DNA of 64,000 nucleotides from Emergomyces orientalis. Taxonomy: Eukaryota > Ascomycota > Eurotiomycetes > Onygenales > Ajellomycetaceae. The notes beneath the pieces are model-generated. The model was not told the DNA's origin. It ran no database searches and saw only the letters and a list, made by a program, of their open reading frames with translations. The DNA is taken from NCBI GenBank assembly GCA_002110485.1, contig MOWL01000068.1, positions 1,240,001 to 1,304,000 on the forward strand, read 5' to 3'. Positions 36,181 to 47,784 of this stretch are shown piece by piece (position 1 is the stretch's first letter; every line of letters starts with the position of its first letter). A program made the translations under genes and the position numbers.

Positions 36181-36986
36181 TAAAACCGTGTCCAATGCGT
36201 GACACTGATGTGGTTTGATCATTTTGGGATATTTCTCATCTTAAAAGAGGTGGTGGTTTTGTAGACAGCGGAATGGGACCAGATTTAATCATTAGAGATA
36301 GGTAGATTGAGAAAAATTAGTGAAGGCAGAGCAAATATGCGAACAGGAATGGGCTATTTAAGATGTGTGTAAGTTGTGCGAAAATACGCTTTACATTTCA
36401 CAGGAAATGTAAAGCGTGTAAAAGAGAAAAAAAAAAGAAGGAACGGAAATATTAGGGCGCGGACCGGCTATCCAGGTCATAAAAATTAGTGGGTAGTTCG
36501 TTCAGGGAATTCGATTGCTCGCATAGCGCGGAGTAAACAAAGGAAGACAGAGAAGAGAGAAGAGTAGTGATAATGACACACTCAGAAATATGTCAAGGAA
36601 TTAAGTAAAAAGGGGTGAAAAGCTGAAAGTTAACCACACAAATGCTTATCAAAAACATCTGGAAAAGAAGAGGAGAAAAGAACAAAAAAAAATACCAGAA
36701 AATAGAAGCAACCAATTTCATCGAGATCAGAAGTAGACATTTTGCCGGCTGACATCCAAGAATGTAGGTATAAACCAATTTACATGCGATATACCAATTT
36801 CTGCAGAGCAGTTGTGGTATGCAGAAATCTCAGGAGCCATCCCCCTGGACCAAACCAGTCTCAAGATCAAAAATAACGAGAAGGGAACCCCTTCTCAGAA
36901 AGGAGAGAAGAGAGAAAGACGTCTCTGAAAGAAACTTTTCCTTCCCACAATCCAAATTTTGCATCCAAACAAAGCATCCCAAGTCG
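36181..36986. other. Convergent intergenic
   Basis: Some 800 purine- and A-rich bases between the permease and the gene ending at 36987. A hairpin-forming pair, CGCTTTACATTTC and GAAATGTAAAGCG, lies at about 36389-36417 with a 4-base loop; it could be an RNA hairpin in the permease 3' flank. No gene is seen. Confidence 0.5.
36389..36418 (+). repeat. Short perfect inverted repeat (13-base arms)
   Basis: CGCTTTACATTTC, then ACAG, then GAAATGTAAAGCG form a perfect hairpin about 210 bases after the permease stop. It may be a 3' UTR structure or mRNA 3'-end element; function unknown. Confidence 0.8.
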
Positions 36987-39411
36987 TTAAGCTTCATTGC
37001 CCTCGGAAAACGTGAAAACTTCTCGAAACGACCAATACTTCAATCCTTCTATGGGTGCCTTATACATCTCCACCAAAAGCTCACCCGCAGCAACAGCAGC
37101 ATAGTGCTCCATATCCAAAGCCTCTTCGGCGTCCTGGATCCTGATGGGATGCATAGTTCTGCCATATTCCGCTTCTAAGTTAGTGGGCATTACGGGGTCG
37201 ATCTTGTCTAGCAATTCGAGCGGTTCGGGGATGTGGGGGATAAACGGCTGGTCCATCTTCATGTCAACATAGTCTGCATACATGGGTGGTTGTGACCATG
37301 TGTTTTCCTTTTGCCTGTCCAGTTTCTTTTGTAGGAGTTGCTGAAAGTCGTAATTTTTAGCATTTTCATCATCTGAATTTTCCATCAGCTCTACTTCTTC
37401 TGCTTCTTTCTCTTCTTTATCTAGCAGACCATGACTGCGCAACATGTCCTCCTTGTCTCTTTTTTTGTAGTATCCCGCCCAGTTGCCAGCTGTAAGATGA
37501 GGTTGGCACCCTGTTAGTGCAGAGAGACCGAGAACTTCCTTGCGATACATTTTTACATGCTTAATCTCGCGTTTCTTGGCCTGTAAACAGATGGTGGATA
37601 TTGGGGGTGTGGAGCTTTTACCATCCAAGTAGGATCTAAGAGCTGTTAAACCATGAGCAATTTTCTCACGGGTTTCCTCTATTATTTCTGGCAGGGTGGT
37701 GTGCGGGAGGAGTGGTTTGAAGACGGGGAAGAGAGCGGTGGAAGCGGGTTGTAAGCCTGCTCGCCTGATTAGCTGATCAAATGGGTTTGTTTGGGAACAT
37801 GAAAGTAGGAGTGGCTCTGCGCCATTGGACATATCAGGTGCATTTTGCAATTCCGGTTTGTCAGTCGCGGTTGGCTTCTTTGCGAATCCGCGATCGGTTC
37901 TGCACCCATCGCGCGGCCGGCTATAGAAATCTATCCGTCTCATCCATTCGTAATACTCCTCGCGGCGGCGGACTGCTGCATACTTTGCTGCCACAATTTG
38001 GTCCCCTGGGGTATCTTTCTTGTTCTCTTCCCTCGCTTCAAAATAGCGGCGTATCTTCCAGTGCACCTTCCAGGGCCTGAGTCGTATCGCTTTGTTCCTG
38101 TCAAATTTGATGGGCTTGCGTTGTTTGATGATCGCGCAAATTGACCTATGTTCTGTTGGGATCAAATCCCGGCCATTCACCTCGTGTGTTAGAAGGAATG
38201 ACGGTGGCACATCATCATCCTCACTGTGCTGTGAGATACGAACAGATTTTTCTTTGCCCTTGCCAACAACATCTGTTGGCCGTTTCAAGCCGTTATCGGG
38301 AACCTCGTCCTGGCAATTTGTCCTCTCTACCAGAGAAAACGGATCGCAAGACTCAACCGCACATTCACCACCACCATCCACGAAAATAACTGGCAACTTC
38401 CGTATGGGGGAATCAACAGGCCCGGCAACGCATGGCTCTTCATTTTCAATCAATGTAGGTGAAAGTCGGGCAACAACACCGGTGGCCCTATATATATCAA
38501 CTGCATAGCTAAGAGAAGACTTGACGCTACTCGAATTGGAAAACCCATTCGCATGGACACCTTCCGCTTTGCCCACAATAAACCCGCTACAGCTTTTTGG
38601 CTTTTTTTCGAGTAATCTATCATTTCCAAGTGTTGAATATAGGCCATGCCAACCCGGATAGCCAGCTAATTTGTCAACATTCGAGTTAGCGAAGGGAGCA
38701 ATGAATGACAAATTCTGGAGAATGTGTTCTTCTGTCCATTCCTTTGGGGCGTCTTTTGCATGACGATACCGGCCGATTCCTACCATGGGATAGGAGGGGC
38801 CAGAGCGAGCTGTGCAATACAAGAATTAGCTTAGGAATTCGCTCGTCACAGTGGGGGAAAGCGGATACAAACCATTTGGTCTATTTTCTTTTGCATCGCC
38901 AACTTATGTCGGTATCAGTATCTGAGTTTGGGCGTAGATTAGGCCGAGCAAGGCATTTTACTCACCGCCACCCACTTCCCCAGCTCCAGCTCCCTCTTCA
39001 TCTTCATCGTCCGATGTCCTATCATTCAGCGACCCATTCTCCTCTAACTCTTTAAAAAACGTATCCCACTCTTCCTGAACGGACGTGCAAATCGTACTGT
39101 TGCTGCACCGCGTCGGCACGTTGGATGATTGCAGGTCATCATTAATGCTGGGCGTTGAACTGCCCATTTCCGCCATAGCCTCCTCCCATACCCTCGCTGA
39201 TAGCTCGTGGGCTTTCTCCAGTCGCGTTATATGCAACCTGTCGGCGAGGCCTGCTCGCATGGTAAGCTGTTCGTCGCGATTTTTTTTTAATGCAGAAGCT
39301 AGGGAAACGTGTACCTCTTCCAAGACACTTGTCTAATAGATTATCCCACACATTATTTCTCAGCACTGACGTGTAGCGCTCACAGGCGCCTTCCAAGGTT
39401 AGGGATGACAT
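36987..39411 (-). CDS. Uncharacterised protein, about 744 residues
   Basis: I do not recognise the family. Proposed minus-strand exons are 39411-39315, 39250-38966, 38902-38873 (30 bases) and 38809-36987. The 30-base exon joins GEVGGG to VGDAKENRPNARSGPSYPMV in frame. The N-terminal 100 residues are coiled-coil-like (ADRLHITRLEKAHELSARVW, then VQEEWDTFFKELEENGSL) and followed by an acidic patch. Central sequence is basic (AIRLRPWKVHWKIRRYFEAR, then RRREEYYEWMRRIDFYSRP). The C-terminal third has KNYDFQQLLQKKLDRQKENT and a conserved-looking end, YWSFREVFTFSEGNEA. The 64-base intron 39314-39251 (donor GTACAC, acceptor GCAG) restores frame, yet the same bases read in another frame give EEVHVSLASALKKNRDEQLT, which is also protein-like; a one-base frameshift near 39322 is therefore an alternative. 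Function should not be inferred. Confidence 0.65.
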
Positions 39412-41065
39412 CCGCGCAGCATCAGAAGTACTACATGCGTGTGAAGAAATACTGAAAAGAGGTTGTCATAAAGTATAATGTCACTCTTCTCATAAACAAA
39501 GCTGAGAAGGGCACAGTTCACTACACTGAAAAGTACTGAAGAGAGTAGGAAAATAAATAAAAAGAAAGAAGAGGAATGCGTTCAGAGGTAAACAAACACA
39601 ACAGAGGTCAACAACTGCACAGCAGCTTGCTATATGCAAGGTAAGGGGTTGATGTTGCCTGGTGATAAGGTCCGGACTCTGGCTGTGCTCAGGAGGGTCA
39701 CAGGGGCAACATCCAAACCGAGCAAGCCAGGAAATGAAAGGAATAAATGTGTAAAAGAAAAACAGAAGATTGATAGTGGAAATAGACAAGAGTCTACTAT
39801 ATATTTGAATACCCACAAATGATTGTGGTTTCTGAGAAAGAGAATTAAAATAGCAGAAGTGGCCGCGAGGAGCATGCTGAAACGATCCAGCACCAAAATC
39901 AGTGATGGGCTTTTAATATAAGGGGTGTGGGCCTCAAAAGGTATCCCGTTAAATATTTATGTTCTGTAGTATTCACACATTATCGTTGTTATAAGGAGTT
40001 GACGGTGCCTCCCCCATCTCATTCACAGAGAACTGATACAAGGAGAGGTTCCCATCTAAATTCGCGTAATCGCACGAACTAAAGATACAGCCCATGCCAT
40101 AGATAGAGTATGCATTATCAGGCAAAGCCATTACATGTGTTCCATGTCATGCCATTTGACTGGTATATTCAAAAGGATCCCCTTTGATACATAGTATCAG
40201 CATTCTGACCACGACTCCAAGCAGGGGAGAGGTAGCTGGCCTTGGGGCACCGAAACCCCACACATACTATCTAGTCAATTGGCTGCAAAACATAACAGGC
40301 TAGGAATATATGACTACAATAGACCTCAAAAATCTATTGGAGAATCGAAGATGGAATAATGAACTAATTGGTTCTTCTTTCAATCCGGCTGTCTTCATTA
40401 TCCCTATTGTCCTGGGCTGGTGGAATAAATAAATGCCCCTGATAACAAACAATCAAATTAGCATGCTCAACACCAAACACAATGGAAATCAACATTTTAG
40501 TATCACCTACACGGTGCTACACCTGCACCTGCACCGCCTGCATCTCCATCCTTCTCCATCTTCATACTGTTTGCTATCATCAACCGGCCGCTGTAATATT
40601 CTACTGGTGTTGGTGGTATGTATAAGACAGTACACGTTCATCCGATGTCGTCGGGATAAAGTTGTGTCCATGCCGTGCCAAGCCATCGCCTTCTTTTTCT
40701 CCTGCAATCACGTCATTTCGAGGGTTCGTCTCGTTTTTAATTAAGCCCCTGGCTACAAAAAAACTATTCTTAAAGAGACATCTGTCTCACCGTTCGCTCT
40801 ATCCCAAAACACTTCATTATTCTTCTCTCTGAAATACTTGTATTTTAGCTACGGACTGCACTCCCATATAGTAGTCCCTGTATCATTTTTTTCTTCTCTC
40901 GTTTCAGCTATCGGGACTATCACTATTTACCCCACCACCCCACCACCCCACCTACTTCATTTCATTCCAGGACGCATATAGAAAAGAACCCATATCAACA
41001 ATCTCAATCCCCCCAATTAACGTACAAATCGCAACTTTCCATACTAAAACCTCAATACCATCAAC
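39412..41065. other. Divergent intergenic, uncharacterised gene / APS kinase
   Basis: About 1.65 kb without a supported gene; it must hold two promoters. A CCCCACCA tandem (three copies) lies at 40930-40953, about 110 bases upstream of the APS kinase ATG. No conserved coding sequence is visible. Confidence 0.5.
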
Positions 41066-41783
41066 ATGGCCACGTACGTATCCCATACCCCCCTGATGGT
41101 TTTAACTCGATGCCCATTCCATCTAACCTCCCGAACACAGCAACATAACCTACCACCCCCCACACCTAACCCGCGCCGAGCGTACCGCCCTCCGCAAACA
41201 ACAAGGCCTCACAATCTGGCTAACAGGCCTCTCCGCCTCTGGCAAATCCACCATAGCCGTCGAGCTCGAGCACCAACTCCTAAGCCGGTACAGCGTCGCC
41301 GCCTACAGACTCGATGGCGACAACATCCGCTTCGGCCTCAACAAGGACCTAGGCTTCAGTGAAGCGGACCGAAACGAGAACATCCGGCGCATCGCTGAGG
41401 TTGCAAAACTATTCGCTGACAGCAATACCATCGCCATCGCCTCGTTCATCTCGCCGTATCGGAAGGATCGGGAGATGGCGCGCCAGCTGCATGCGGCGGC
41501 GATACATGGGGAAGGGGAGCAGGAATCCGGTTTGCCATTTGTTGAGGTCCATATTGATGTTCCCGTGGAGGTGGCGGAGCAGAGAGACCCGAAGGGTTTG
41601 TATAAGAAGGCGCGGGAAGGGATCATTAAGGAGTTTACGGGGATTAGCGCACCGTATGAGGCGCCGGACAAGCCTGAGATTCATATTCGGAGTCACGAGG
41701 TTGGGATTAAAGAGGCGGTTGCATTGATTATTGAGTATTTGGAGGGGAAAGGATATTTACCGGAACGAGCGGTGCAGAATTAG
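41066..41783 (+). CDS. MET14: Adenylylsulfate (APS) kinase
   Basis: APS kinase phosphorylates adenosine 5'-phosphosulfate to PAPS with ATP, the second step of sulfate assimilation in the cytosol. The product has about 216 residues. Exon 1 is only 8 bases (41066-41073, ATG GCC AC) and exon 2 runs 41141-41783, giving MATNITYHPPHLTRAERTAL. The P-loop is GLSASGKST (WLTGLSASGKSTIAVELE). The APS-binding and lid sequences are YRLDGDNIRFGLNKDLGFSE and DRNENIRRIAEVAKLFADS, then IASFISPYRKDREMAR; FVEVHIDVPVEVAEQRDPKG and APYEAPDKPEIHIR complete the fold. All catalytic motifs are present. Length matches stand-alone fungal APS kinases. The unspliced first frame from the ATG hits a stop after 98 codons and is not the product. 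Confidence 0.96.
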
Positions 41784-42596
41784 AGAGATTCGTTTTTACG
41801 TTTGTTATTGTTTTATTTACTTTTTATTTATATTTATATTTTAAACTTCCTATGTTTTGCTTTGAATTTTGTTTTTTCGGATTTTATGGGATGGGTAACA
41901 TACAATACATAGAGCCAGTGTGAAAAATTATATACCAACTATAAAGAGTTACGAATTGCTCATGCGATGAATGTTACATATATAAATCGATTATATGAGG
42001 CAGGGGAACAAAAAAGTAACTCACAAAATCAGAGAGGAGCATATTTCATGAAAATACACCCCACTCCCCCCCACGCGGGGCGAACAAGACCATGTAGCAA
42101 ATCTGCAGCTATATTATCATAACATGGAGATCAAAAAAATCCAAAAGCAAATCGAGTGGAAACAATGAGAAAAGGCCCAGCACGGAAAGCTTCCAAGATA
42201 TTATATAGCTATCTTAGATAGCAGGAAGAAAATACAAAGGTCGGAGAGGTAATGGAATTCATTGAAACGCTCCAATAATATATGTATCGCGTCTCCCTTA
42301 TATCACTCATAAAAAGAAAATGAAGAATGAAGTGCGCAGGCACAAAGAAAAAACACAGCAGACATTAATAAAAAGGAAACAAACCGCATGCGATATAAAA
42401 ATTATAAAATTGAAAAGAAAGGCCAGTAACACAGAGAGTATCATCATCCAAATCAAAGTGTTCATCATTTATCTTCGCTTTTCACTCGAGCGGTTGAAAT
42501 TTGAAAAAAAAAGATCGATAAAAATAGAGAAGGGCGGGGAGATATTAATTTTCTGCCCCCATCCTCTAACGACAGGGTGAATGAGGCCTTGTGGGC
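41784..42596. other. Convergent intergenic
   Basis: About 810 AT-rich bases between APS kinase and VMA5. Only A-rich open frames with low-complexity translations are present. Confidence 0.55.
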
Positions 42597-44193
42597 TTAT
42601 TCGAACTCCATCTCGTAATATACATAAGCCGTATACTCGCCTGCTCCACTCTCGCCTGCGCCGCTGACATGCTGCATATCCATGGGATCATCTTTTCGTA
42701 CACGACCTTTCTTATCGCGCCCGAATGCGTTGCCCGCTAAGTATGAGTATGAGTCGTCCAAATGGCTCTTTACTTTTCGCGCTTGTTTGTTTGTTGTCTA
42801 ATACTCCTCTGTTAGCGGAAAAGAATTCACTATATATTTCCGCGGGGACGCAGGGATGACAGGAAGAAAATATGTTGGTTGCGATCGGAAAGGGAAAAAA
42901 ACAAGGATGACATAAAGACGTCCAGGAATAGGCCACAAAGAGAGAAGGGGGTGGGCAGGGGAGCCTGCAGGAAATAATCCACCAACCTTTATCAAAGCAC
43001 AGACAAAATCTAGCGGCAGCCCATATCTCAACACTGTCTCAACAAACACCCTCAGAACAAGGACATGCACCCAGACCATCACAGCCTCGCTCCACCCCGT
43101 CCTCGCAAGCCGCAATGTCTCCCCCCAAAGCCTCCGCGCATCGGCATTGGCCTGGTCTAGATCCCTTCGCTCTTTCTCCTCACCACCCTCAACATACTTG
43201 TAATCTCTAGGTGTCCACCTGTGTTCCCGGCACTTATGGATGAATTCAGCGCTGTGCTTTTTGAAAGTCGTAACTGCGTAGAGGGTGGATTCGTCATCTG
43301 AGGCGACAAAGGTTGAAGAGCGCGGGACGACCATGGGCGAGACTGTTTCGTATGTTCGTAGGAATTCCTTTGTGCTTCGTGAGGGGACGGCGATTAGGTG
43401 GGTTTCGAGATATTCGGAGTCTTGGACGAGTAGGCGGGGGTCGACGACGGATGCGAGAGATTTGGTGGACAATGTGCCCCTAGCAGAGTGTCAGGATACG
43501 GGCAGACTGAATATGCGGGCAATCTAGGTAGATTATCATACGTTTGTTTCCGTTGTAACGCAGCCAGTGTAGTTTTGCCTTGGTTATACTGTGAAAACTT
43601 GGCTCGAACGTCATTGTCGATACTGGCAGCTTCCTATGCAGGAGGGAGTCAGTCCAATAATCACGCAAAAACGCCGGTTCTCCTGTTTGTATACCCTCTG
43701 CAGCAAATCAATCAATTCTGCCAATGACTTCTCTGCCCGGTATTTGACCTTATTCCATTGGAACGTCCTTAGATACTGCTCAACGGGTTCTAGTATATTA
43801 AAGACAACGAGTCAGTCGATCAAAAATAAAACCACAAAAGCCAGAATGACGCGGAAACAAAGAAAAAAAAAGAAAAATTTCCACCACCATACTATCATTA
43901 ACTGTCTTCATATTCGCAATCTGCTCCTCATCACCCTCTAGCACATGCTTCAACGCATCTCCCACTTTGCCCACCACACCCTGGCACAGCGCTTCTAACC
44001 TCGCTAGCTCATCCGCTTGTTGCACCAGCGCATCCAACGTCCCGATCTTGAACTCCGGGATGGTAAAGGGAATCACCGTGCCGTTATCTGAGGCGACGGT
44101 CTTGCCAATAGCTTCGAGGGCATCGTCGCGGTGGTGGGAGGGGGTGATGGAGCTAGGGAGTGAGAGGAGGATGTACTTGGGTTCCTTGGACAT
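42597..44193 (-). CDS. VMA5: V-type ATPase subunit C
   Basis: The V1 peripheral-stalk subunit of the vacuolar proton pump, needed for assembly and glucose-regulated disassembly. About 393 residues, close to yeast Vma5. Minus-strand exons are 44193-43893, 43789-43695, 43633-43542, 43479-42987 and 42797-42597; phases agree throughout. The start is MSKEPKYILLSLPSSITPSH. Conserved blocks are FTIPEFKIGTLDALVQQADE, PVEQYLRTFQWNKVKYRAEK, VRAKFSQYNQGKTTLAALQR and LSTKSLASVVDPRLL. They continue with LIAVPSRSTKEFLRTYETV and FVETVLRYGLPLDFVCALIK. The last exon gives YLAGNAFGRDKKGRVRKDDP, then a tail ending YVYYEMEFE. No lesion is seen. Confidence 0.95.
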
Positions 44194-45003
44194 TATCTAG
44201 GTTATGTATATATGAATCCGTAGCCGCGCTTTTCGTACTTGTTTCCTATGAGGCGGGCATGGGATATAGAGCTGGTGGCCTTTTTTTGGGTCCTTAGTCG
44301 AGCGGAGTCGTTGTTATCTGATACCAACGCTCGGTATAGATGTTCCTGACGCTGGTGAAGCTGTCGATGAGGTGTGGTCAGTGGTCAGCGTGTGGGCCAA
44401 TCACGTTGTAACTATCTAGGTCAGGTGCAGCATCACCCAGCTTGTTACCTGAACAATTTTATGTAGCTCTACTATATATCAAGAGCAAAAACAATGCTAC
44501 CACCGGTAATATTCCAAACATTGAAATACTGTTTTAATAAATTCTAAATTAGTCTATTTTTCCAGTGATGTATATTCCGTCCTCAAAAATCTATGGTAGA
44601 GCATGTATTCATCTCCTGTTAAACTGTATTGTTCTGCGTAGATGCAAAAAAACAAGCAACCAAATATATATCCCTGTCCGCGGAAGATATAATTAAAAAG
44701 CAAAATGCTATACGAAAAAATACTATCTATGCCTGTATCCAACCCAAAGAAATGCAGAACTTTTTTTTAAAAAAAAAATGAAAACAATGAACAAGGGAAA
44801 TGTCGAGGATAAACCAGCAGCCATCTTTCAGGAAAGAAAGAAAATACAATAAAGTGGTGGCAGTCTAATTACATAGGACTGTGAGTTTCGCAAAAATGGA
44901 ATATATCAATACAACAAACCGACATCTCTATCATTACGGCGGAAAAACATAAAGCCACCCTTTTTCGTGGGCCATCAATGGCCGAAAGAGCGAACAATTG
45001 TGT
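44194..45003. other. Intergenic, tandem minus-strand genes
   Basis: About 810 bases: the 5' flank of VMA5 and the 3' flank of the thioesterase at 45004. AT-rich; no gene is seen. Confidence 0.5.
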
Positions 45004-46194
45004 TTAGGCTGATTTATAAAGGCGTGGAAGCGACTGTATGTTCAAGTTAGTAAAAACAATAGTCCAAAATAATTACGGGAGAAACGAGAGACATAGGAGA
45101 AAGCGAGGAAATGCACAGGACAGAACACATACCGCAGCATTCTTCGGTTCAATAAACAACGCCTTTGCCTCAGCCACAACAACGGCCTCCCTCCCTTCAT
45201 CAGGCAGCGTCTCAATCCTCCCTTCAACCCACGCTTTCCGCCCCTCGACCTTCACCGTCTCAGCGCGCACAACGAAAAACGACCCCGCAACAGCCGGGCT
45301 GCGGTAGTCAATGTTCAAATTGGCCGTGACGCCAATGTGATTGGGTAAAGCAGGGAAACAGCATCTGGCAAGTGACTCGTCGAGAATCGTAGCGAGTAAG
45401 CCGCCATGGACAATACCTGGGTGGCCCGAAACGTCCGAACCCAGATAGAGCATGCACACGAGGCTTTTGCCGCCTGCCTCAATCCAGGTGTAGGGTGGTA
45501 CGGCGATTTTGTTGGCGCCCGCTAGAGTTCCCGCGGTGAGGTTATGGGCGCGCAATTCCGGGGGGATCTTAAGATGGGGTCGCGACTCTGTAAAGCGCTC
45601 GTCTGCCCGCAGGGAGTAAGCGAGGGGGTGGTTGTGGATGAAGTCATCGATATCCTGCGCGATTTCGTCTGGGGCGAGGTAGATCGATTCCTCGTCGGAG
45701 CGGAGTTGGGTGGCGATTTGGACCATGTTGGATACGCCGGGACTTAGTGAGATCCCTACAGTGAAAGAGAATATGGCGATTGCAGAGAAGCTTAGTAGAC
45801 GGCGGAATATCGAGGGCCTTTTGAATGAGGGAGGTGGGGGAGGAGTTGGTTGAGGAGACGAAGGGTAGATAGTCTGGGCTATATATATACAGATATAAAT
45901 GGGCAGCGTCAGTTTATTTATTTGCCAATTGAATGTCCTCTGAAAGCAAATTCAAGGGAGGGGGACAATGGACGGAATTGGAATGGGTCACCATATTTGA
46001 TTTGACATACCTGAATACGGTCGAATGGACGACAGGCTCAAGGGCCCGCTTACAAAGAAGGAGCGTAACAAGGAAACTCCGGAAGAAGGAAGAGAGGCAG
46101 GGGACGATAAAAAGCGCCGCTTTGAAGCAGAAGAATGGATAAGGAAAATGAAATTGCCTGAAGTAAAAACACGATGAGAGCGGGACCGAACCAT
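45004..46194 (-). CDS. Mitochondrial hotdog thioesterase, THEM4-like
   Basis: A 4HBT-fold acyl-CoA thioesterase-family protein of about 319 residues. Minus-strand exons are 46194-46011, 45878-45133 and 45004-45033. The first exon encodes a basic, Ser/Arg-rich leader (MVRSRSHRVFTSGNFIFLIH, then SSIRPYS), a likely mitochondrial presequence. After a Pro-rich stretch comes one hydrophobic segment (FRRLLSFSAIAIFSFTVGIS), a likely inner-membrane anchor. The catalytic domain has YTWIEAGGKSLVCMLYLGSD, HPGIVHGGLLATILDESLAR and GVTANLNIDYRSPAVAG; HGG-x8-DE is the hotdog active-site signature seen in THEM4/THEM5-type enzymes. The last exon adds only SLPRLYKSA. An ATG at 45726 would give a shorter protein lacking leader and membrane segment, but the spliced start keeps frame and adds a sensible targeting signal. 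Confidence 0.86.
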
Positions 46195-47074
46195 AATGAA
46201 CAGGGGGAGGTCCTCAGTGGCGGGGTGAGCGCCACTATTTCAGGGAGTATCTAGGTACCTAGCTCAAAGAAATCCGCAGTTGCGCGAGCCTGAAGGGAAC
46301 TATGATAAGGAGAAAGAAAAAACAGGAGCGAGCGTCCACCGTCCAGTGTCCAGCGTTCAGGCTGCCTCGCTGGCGTATCCATCAGATTGCGCAAACTCGA
46401 AGCTCTAGCTCTTCGTGTTTTTGTAGGGCGCCGAGTTTGCAGGGGGAAGTTTTTATGCCGAGGTTCAATGAAATCTCCAGCGGAAAAATCTCGGGGATGC
46501 CGACCATCAAACGTTCTTTTTTGATATTTGCAATGTTCAACTGATCTTACTGGGCAAATGTACGATATACGGATTTTAAATAAGGAATAGTATCCGGAGC
46601 GTAATTTACGCTGTTAAATTCTCTTCATTATTTGCTGGGTTCATGTATATTTCCTCACAAAGCAGGCAAAGGTTCCAAGCCTAATCTACTTCTGTAACTT
46701 AATGCTATCTTTTGCATCCACTGGAAACACTGGGCATATTGAAAGGATGAAAGGAGAACAACATTCAATGGGTGTCTCCTCCTTCTTTACAGGGCTCTCA
46801 TCAGCTCCTACTACCTTGCCTGGCACTAAAAACGACCAAACTGAATAGGACCCATTAGTCATGGGCATAACTCTTGTAAGTTCCGAGGTTCTCTAGAGGT
46901 TGTGCTCAGGGGGGGAATACAGGGGGCGAATGTTGAGCTTCATTGCATGGAAGGGAACAAAACCCTCTCAAAAAACCTGCAAACATACAATCTGTATACA
47001 TCCCGAGACAACAAAGCAGGAGGAGGTAGTTCGAGAAAAAGTTTCCAAAAAATATAAAAATATAAAAATAAAAA
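46195..47074. other. Intergenic upstream of thioesterase
   Basis: About 880 bases with no supported gene. It lies between the thioesterase start and the tRNA. Confidence 0.5.
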
Positions 47075-47204
47075 CGAGGAACGTGGGACTCGAACCCACA
47101 ATCTTAGCTTAGCTTGGTCCCGGATTTTCCGCCCACTTTGCAATGAGGGAAACCCATTGTCCAATCAGTAGGAGAGCTACGCATTACCCTTCTGCCAGTC
47201 CCTC
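47075..47204 (-). tRNA. tRNA-Arg (CCU anticodon) with a 58-base intron
   Basis: Read on the minus strand from 47204. The acceptor stem GAGGGAC pairs with GTTCCTC (six Watson-Crick pairs, one G-U). The D arm GCAGAAGGGTAATGC has the GG loop. The anticodon stem TAGCT is followed by loop CTCCTA with anticodon CCT, and AGCTA closes the stem. The variable loop is AGATT and the T arm is GTGGG-TTCGAGT-CCCAC. An intron of about 58 bases (47111-47168) sits one base 3' of the anticodon, the canonical place, and is longer than most tRNA introns. A T-run follows the 3' end at once, as expected for Pol III termination. The D arm resembles that of yeast tRNA-Arg(CCU). Confidence 0.82.
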
Positions 47205-47784
47205 AAGGCTTGGCTTTACCCATTACGCCACTAGGGCTGGGTAAGAGTTGCAGGATGATCCGCCCCGTGGAATAAAAAGGGTTCTCTTACAAAAATCATT
47301 AAAAAAAATTCAGCCCTGCTGGTTGGAAAAGTAAACCTCTAGATAACAATGAAAAATATCTTCGTGGTGTTTAGAAATCTATCATTTTATTCTGCTGTGT
47401 TTTCTTATATATATATATGTATATACGTTGGGCTATACGATATATTATATGCATCGCGCACTCTTAATCACAACCAAGCCTGCAAAAAGAAATGCCGGAT
47501 TCAAAGAAGAAAAGCAATAAATAAATAAAACAGAAAATATCCGTAAATCAGTTGCAGGAAATGCAAAACGTACATCTAAAAACAGAAATAGAATAGAATA
47601 GAACAAAGACGAGGGGATATTTCAAGTATATGGCCGCGTGTACATGTGTATAGATATGAACAAACAAACGAAAACATAGAGCGGTATAAGCATATCTGTG
47701 TCTGTGTTAGATATAAAGGGCGAGCGCAACTGCAAACTATTTAAATCTTATGGGGTTGGTATTTGGAAACCAGGTAGTCCGTAT
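47205..47784. other. Intergenic between tRNA and succinyl-CoA ligase fusion gene
   Basis: About 580 AT-rich bases, with a TATATATATATGTATATA tract near 47408-47425. Apart from the tRNA-like fragment there is no feature. Confidence 0.5.
47207..47238 (-). repeat. tRNA-Arg 5'-half-like fragment
   Basis: On the minus strand, just upstream of the tRNA, AGCCCTAGTGGCGTAATGGG (then TAAAGCC) resembles the acceptor and D arm of an arginine tRNA. No 3' half that could pair with GCCCTAG follows, so it is not a complete tRNA. It may be a truncated second copy or a leftover of a rearrangement. Confidence 0.5.
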
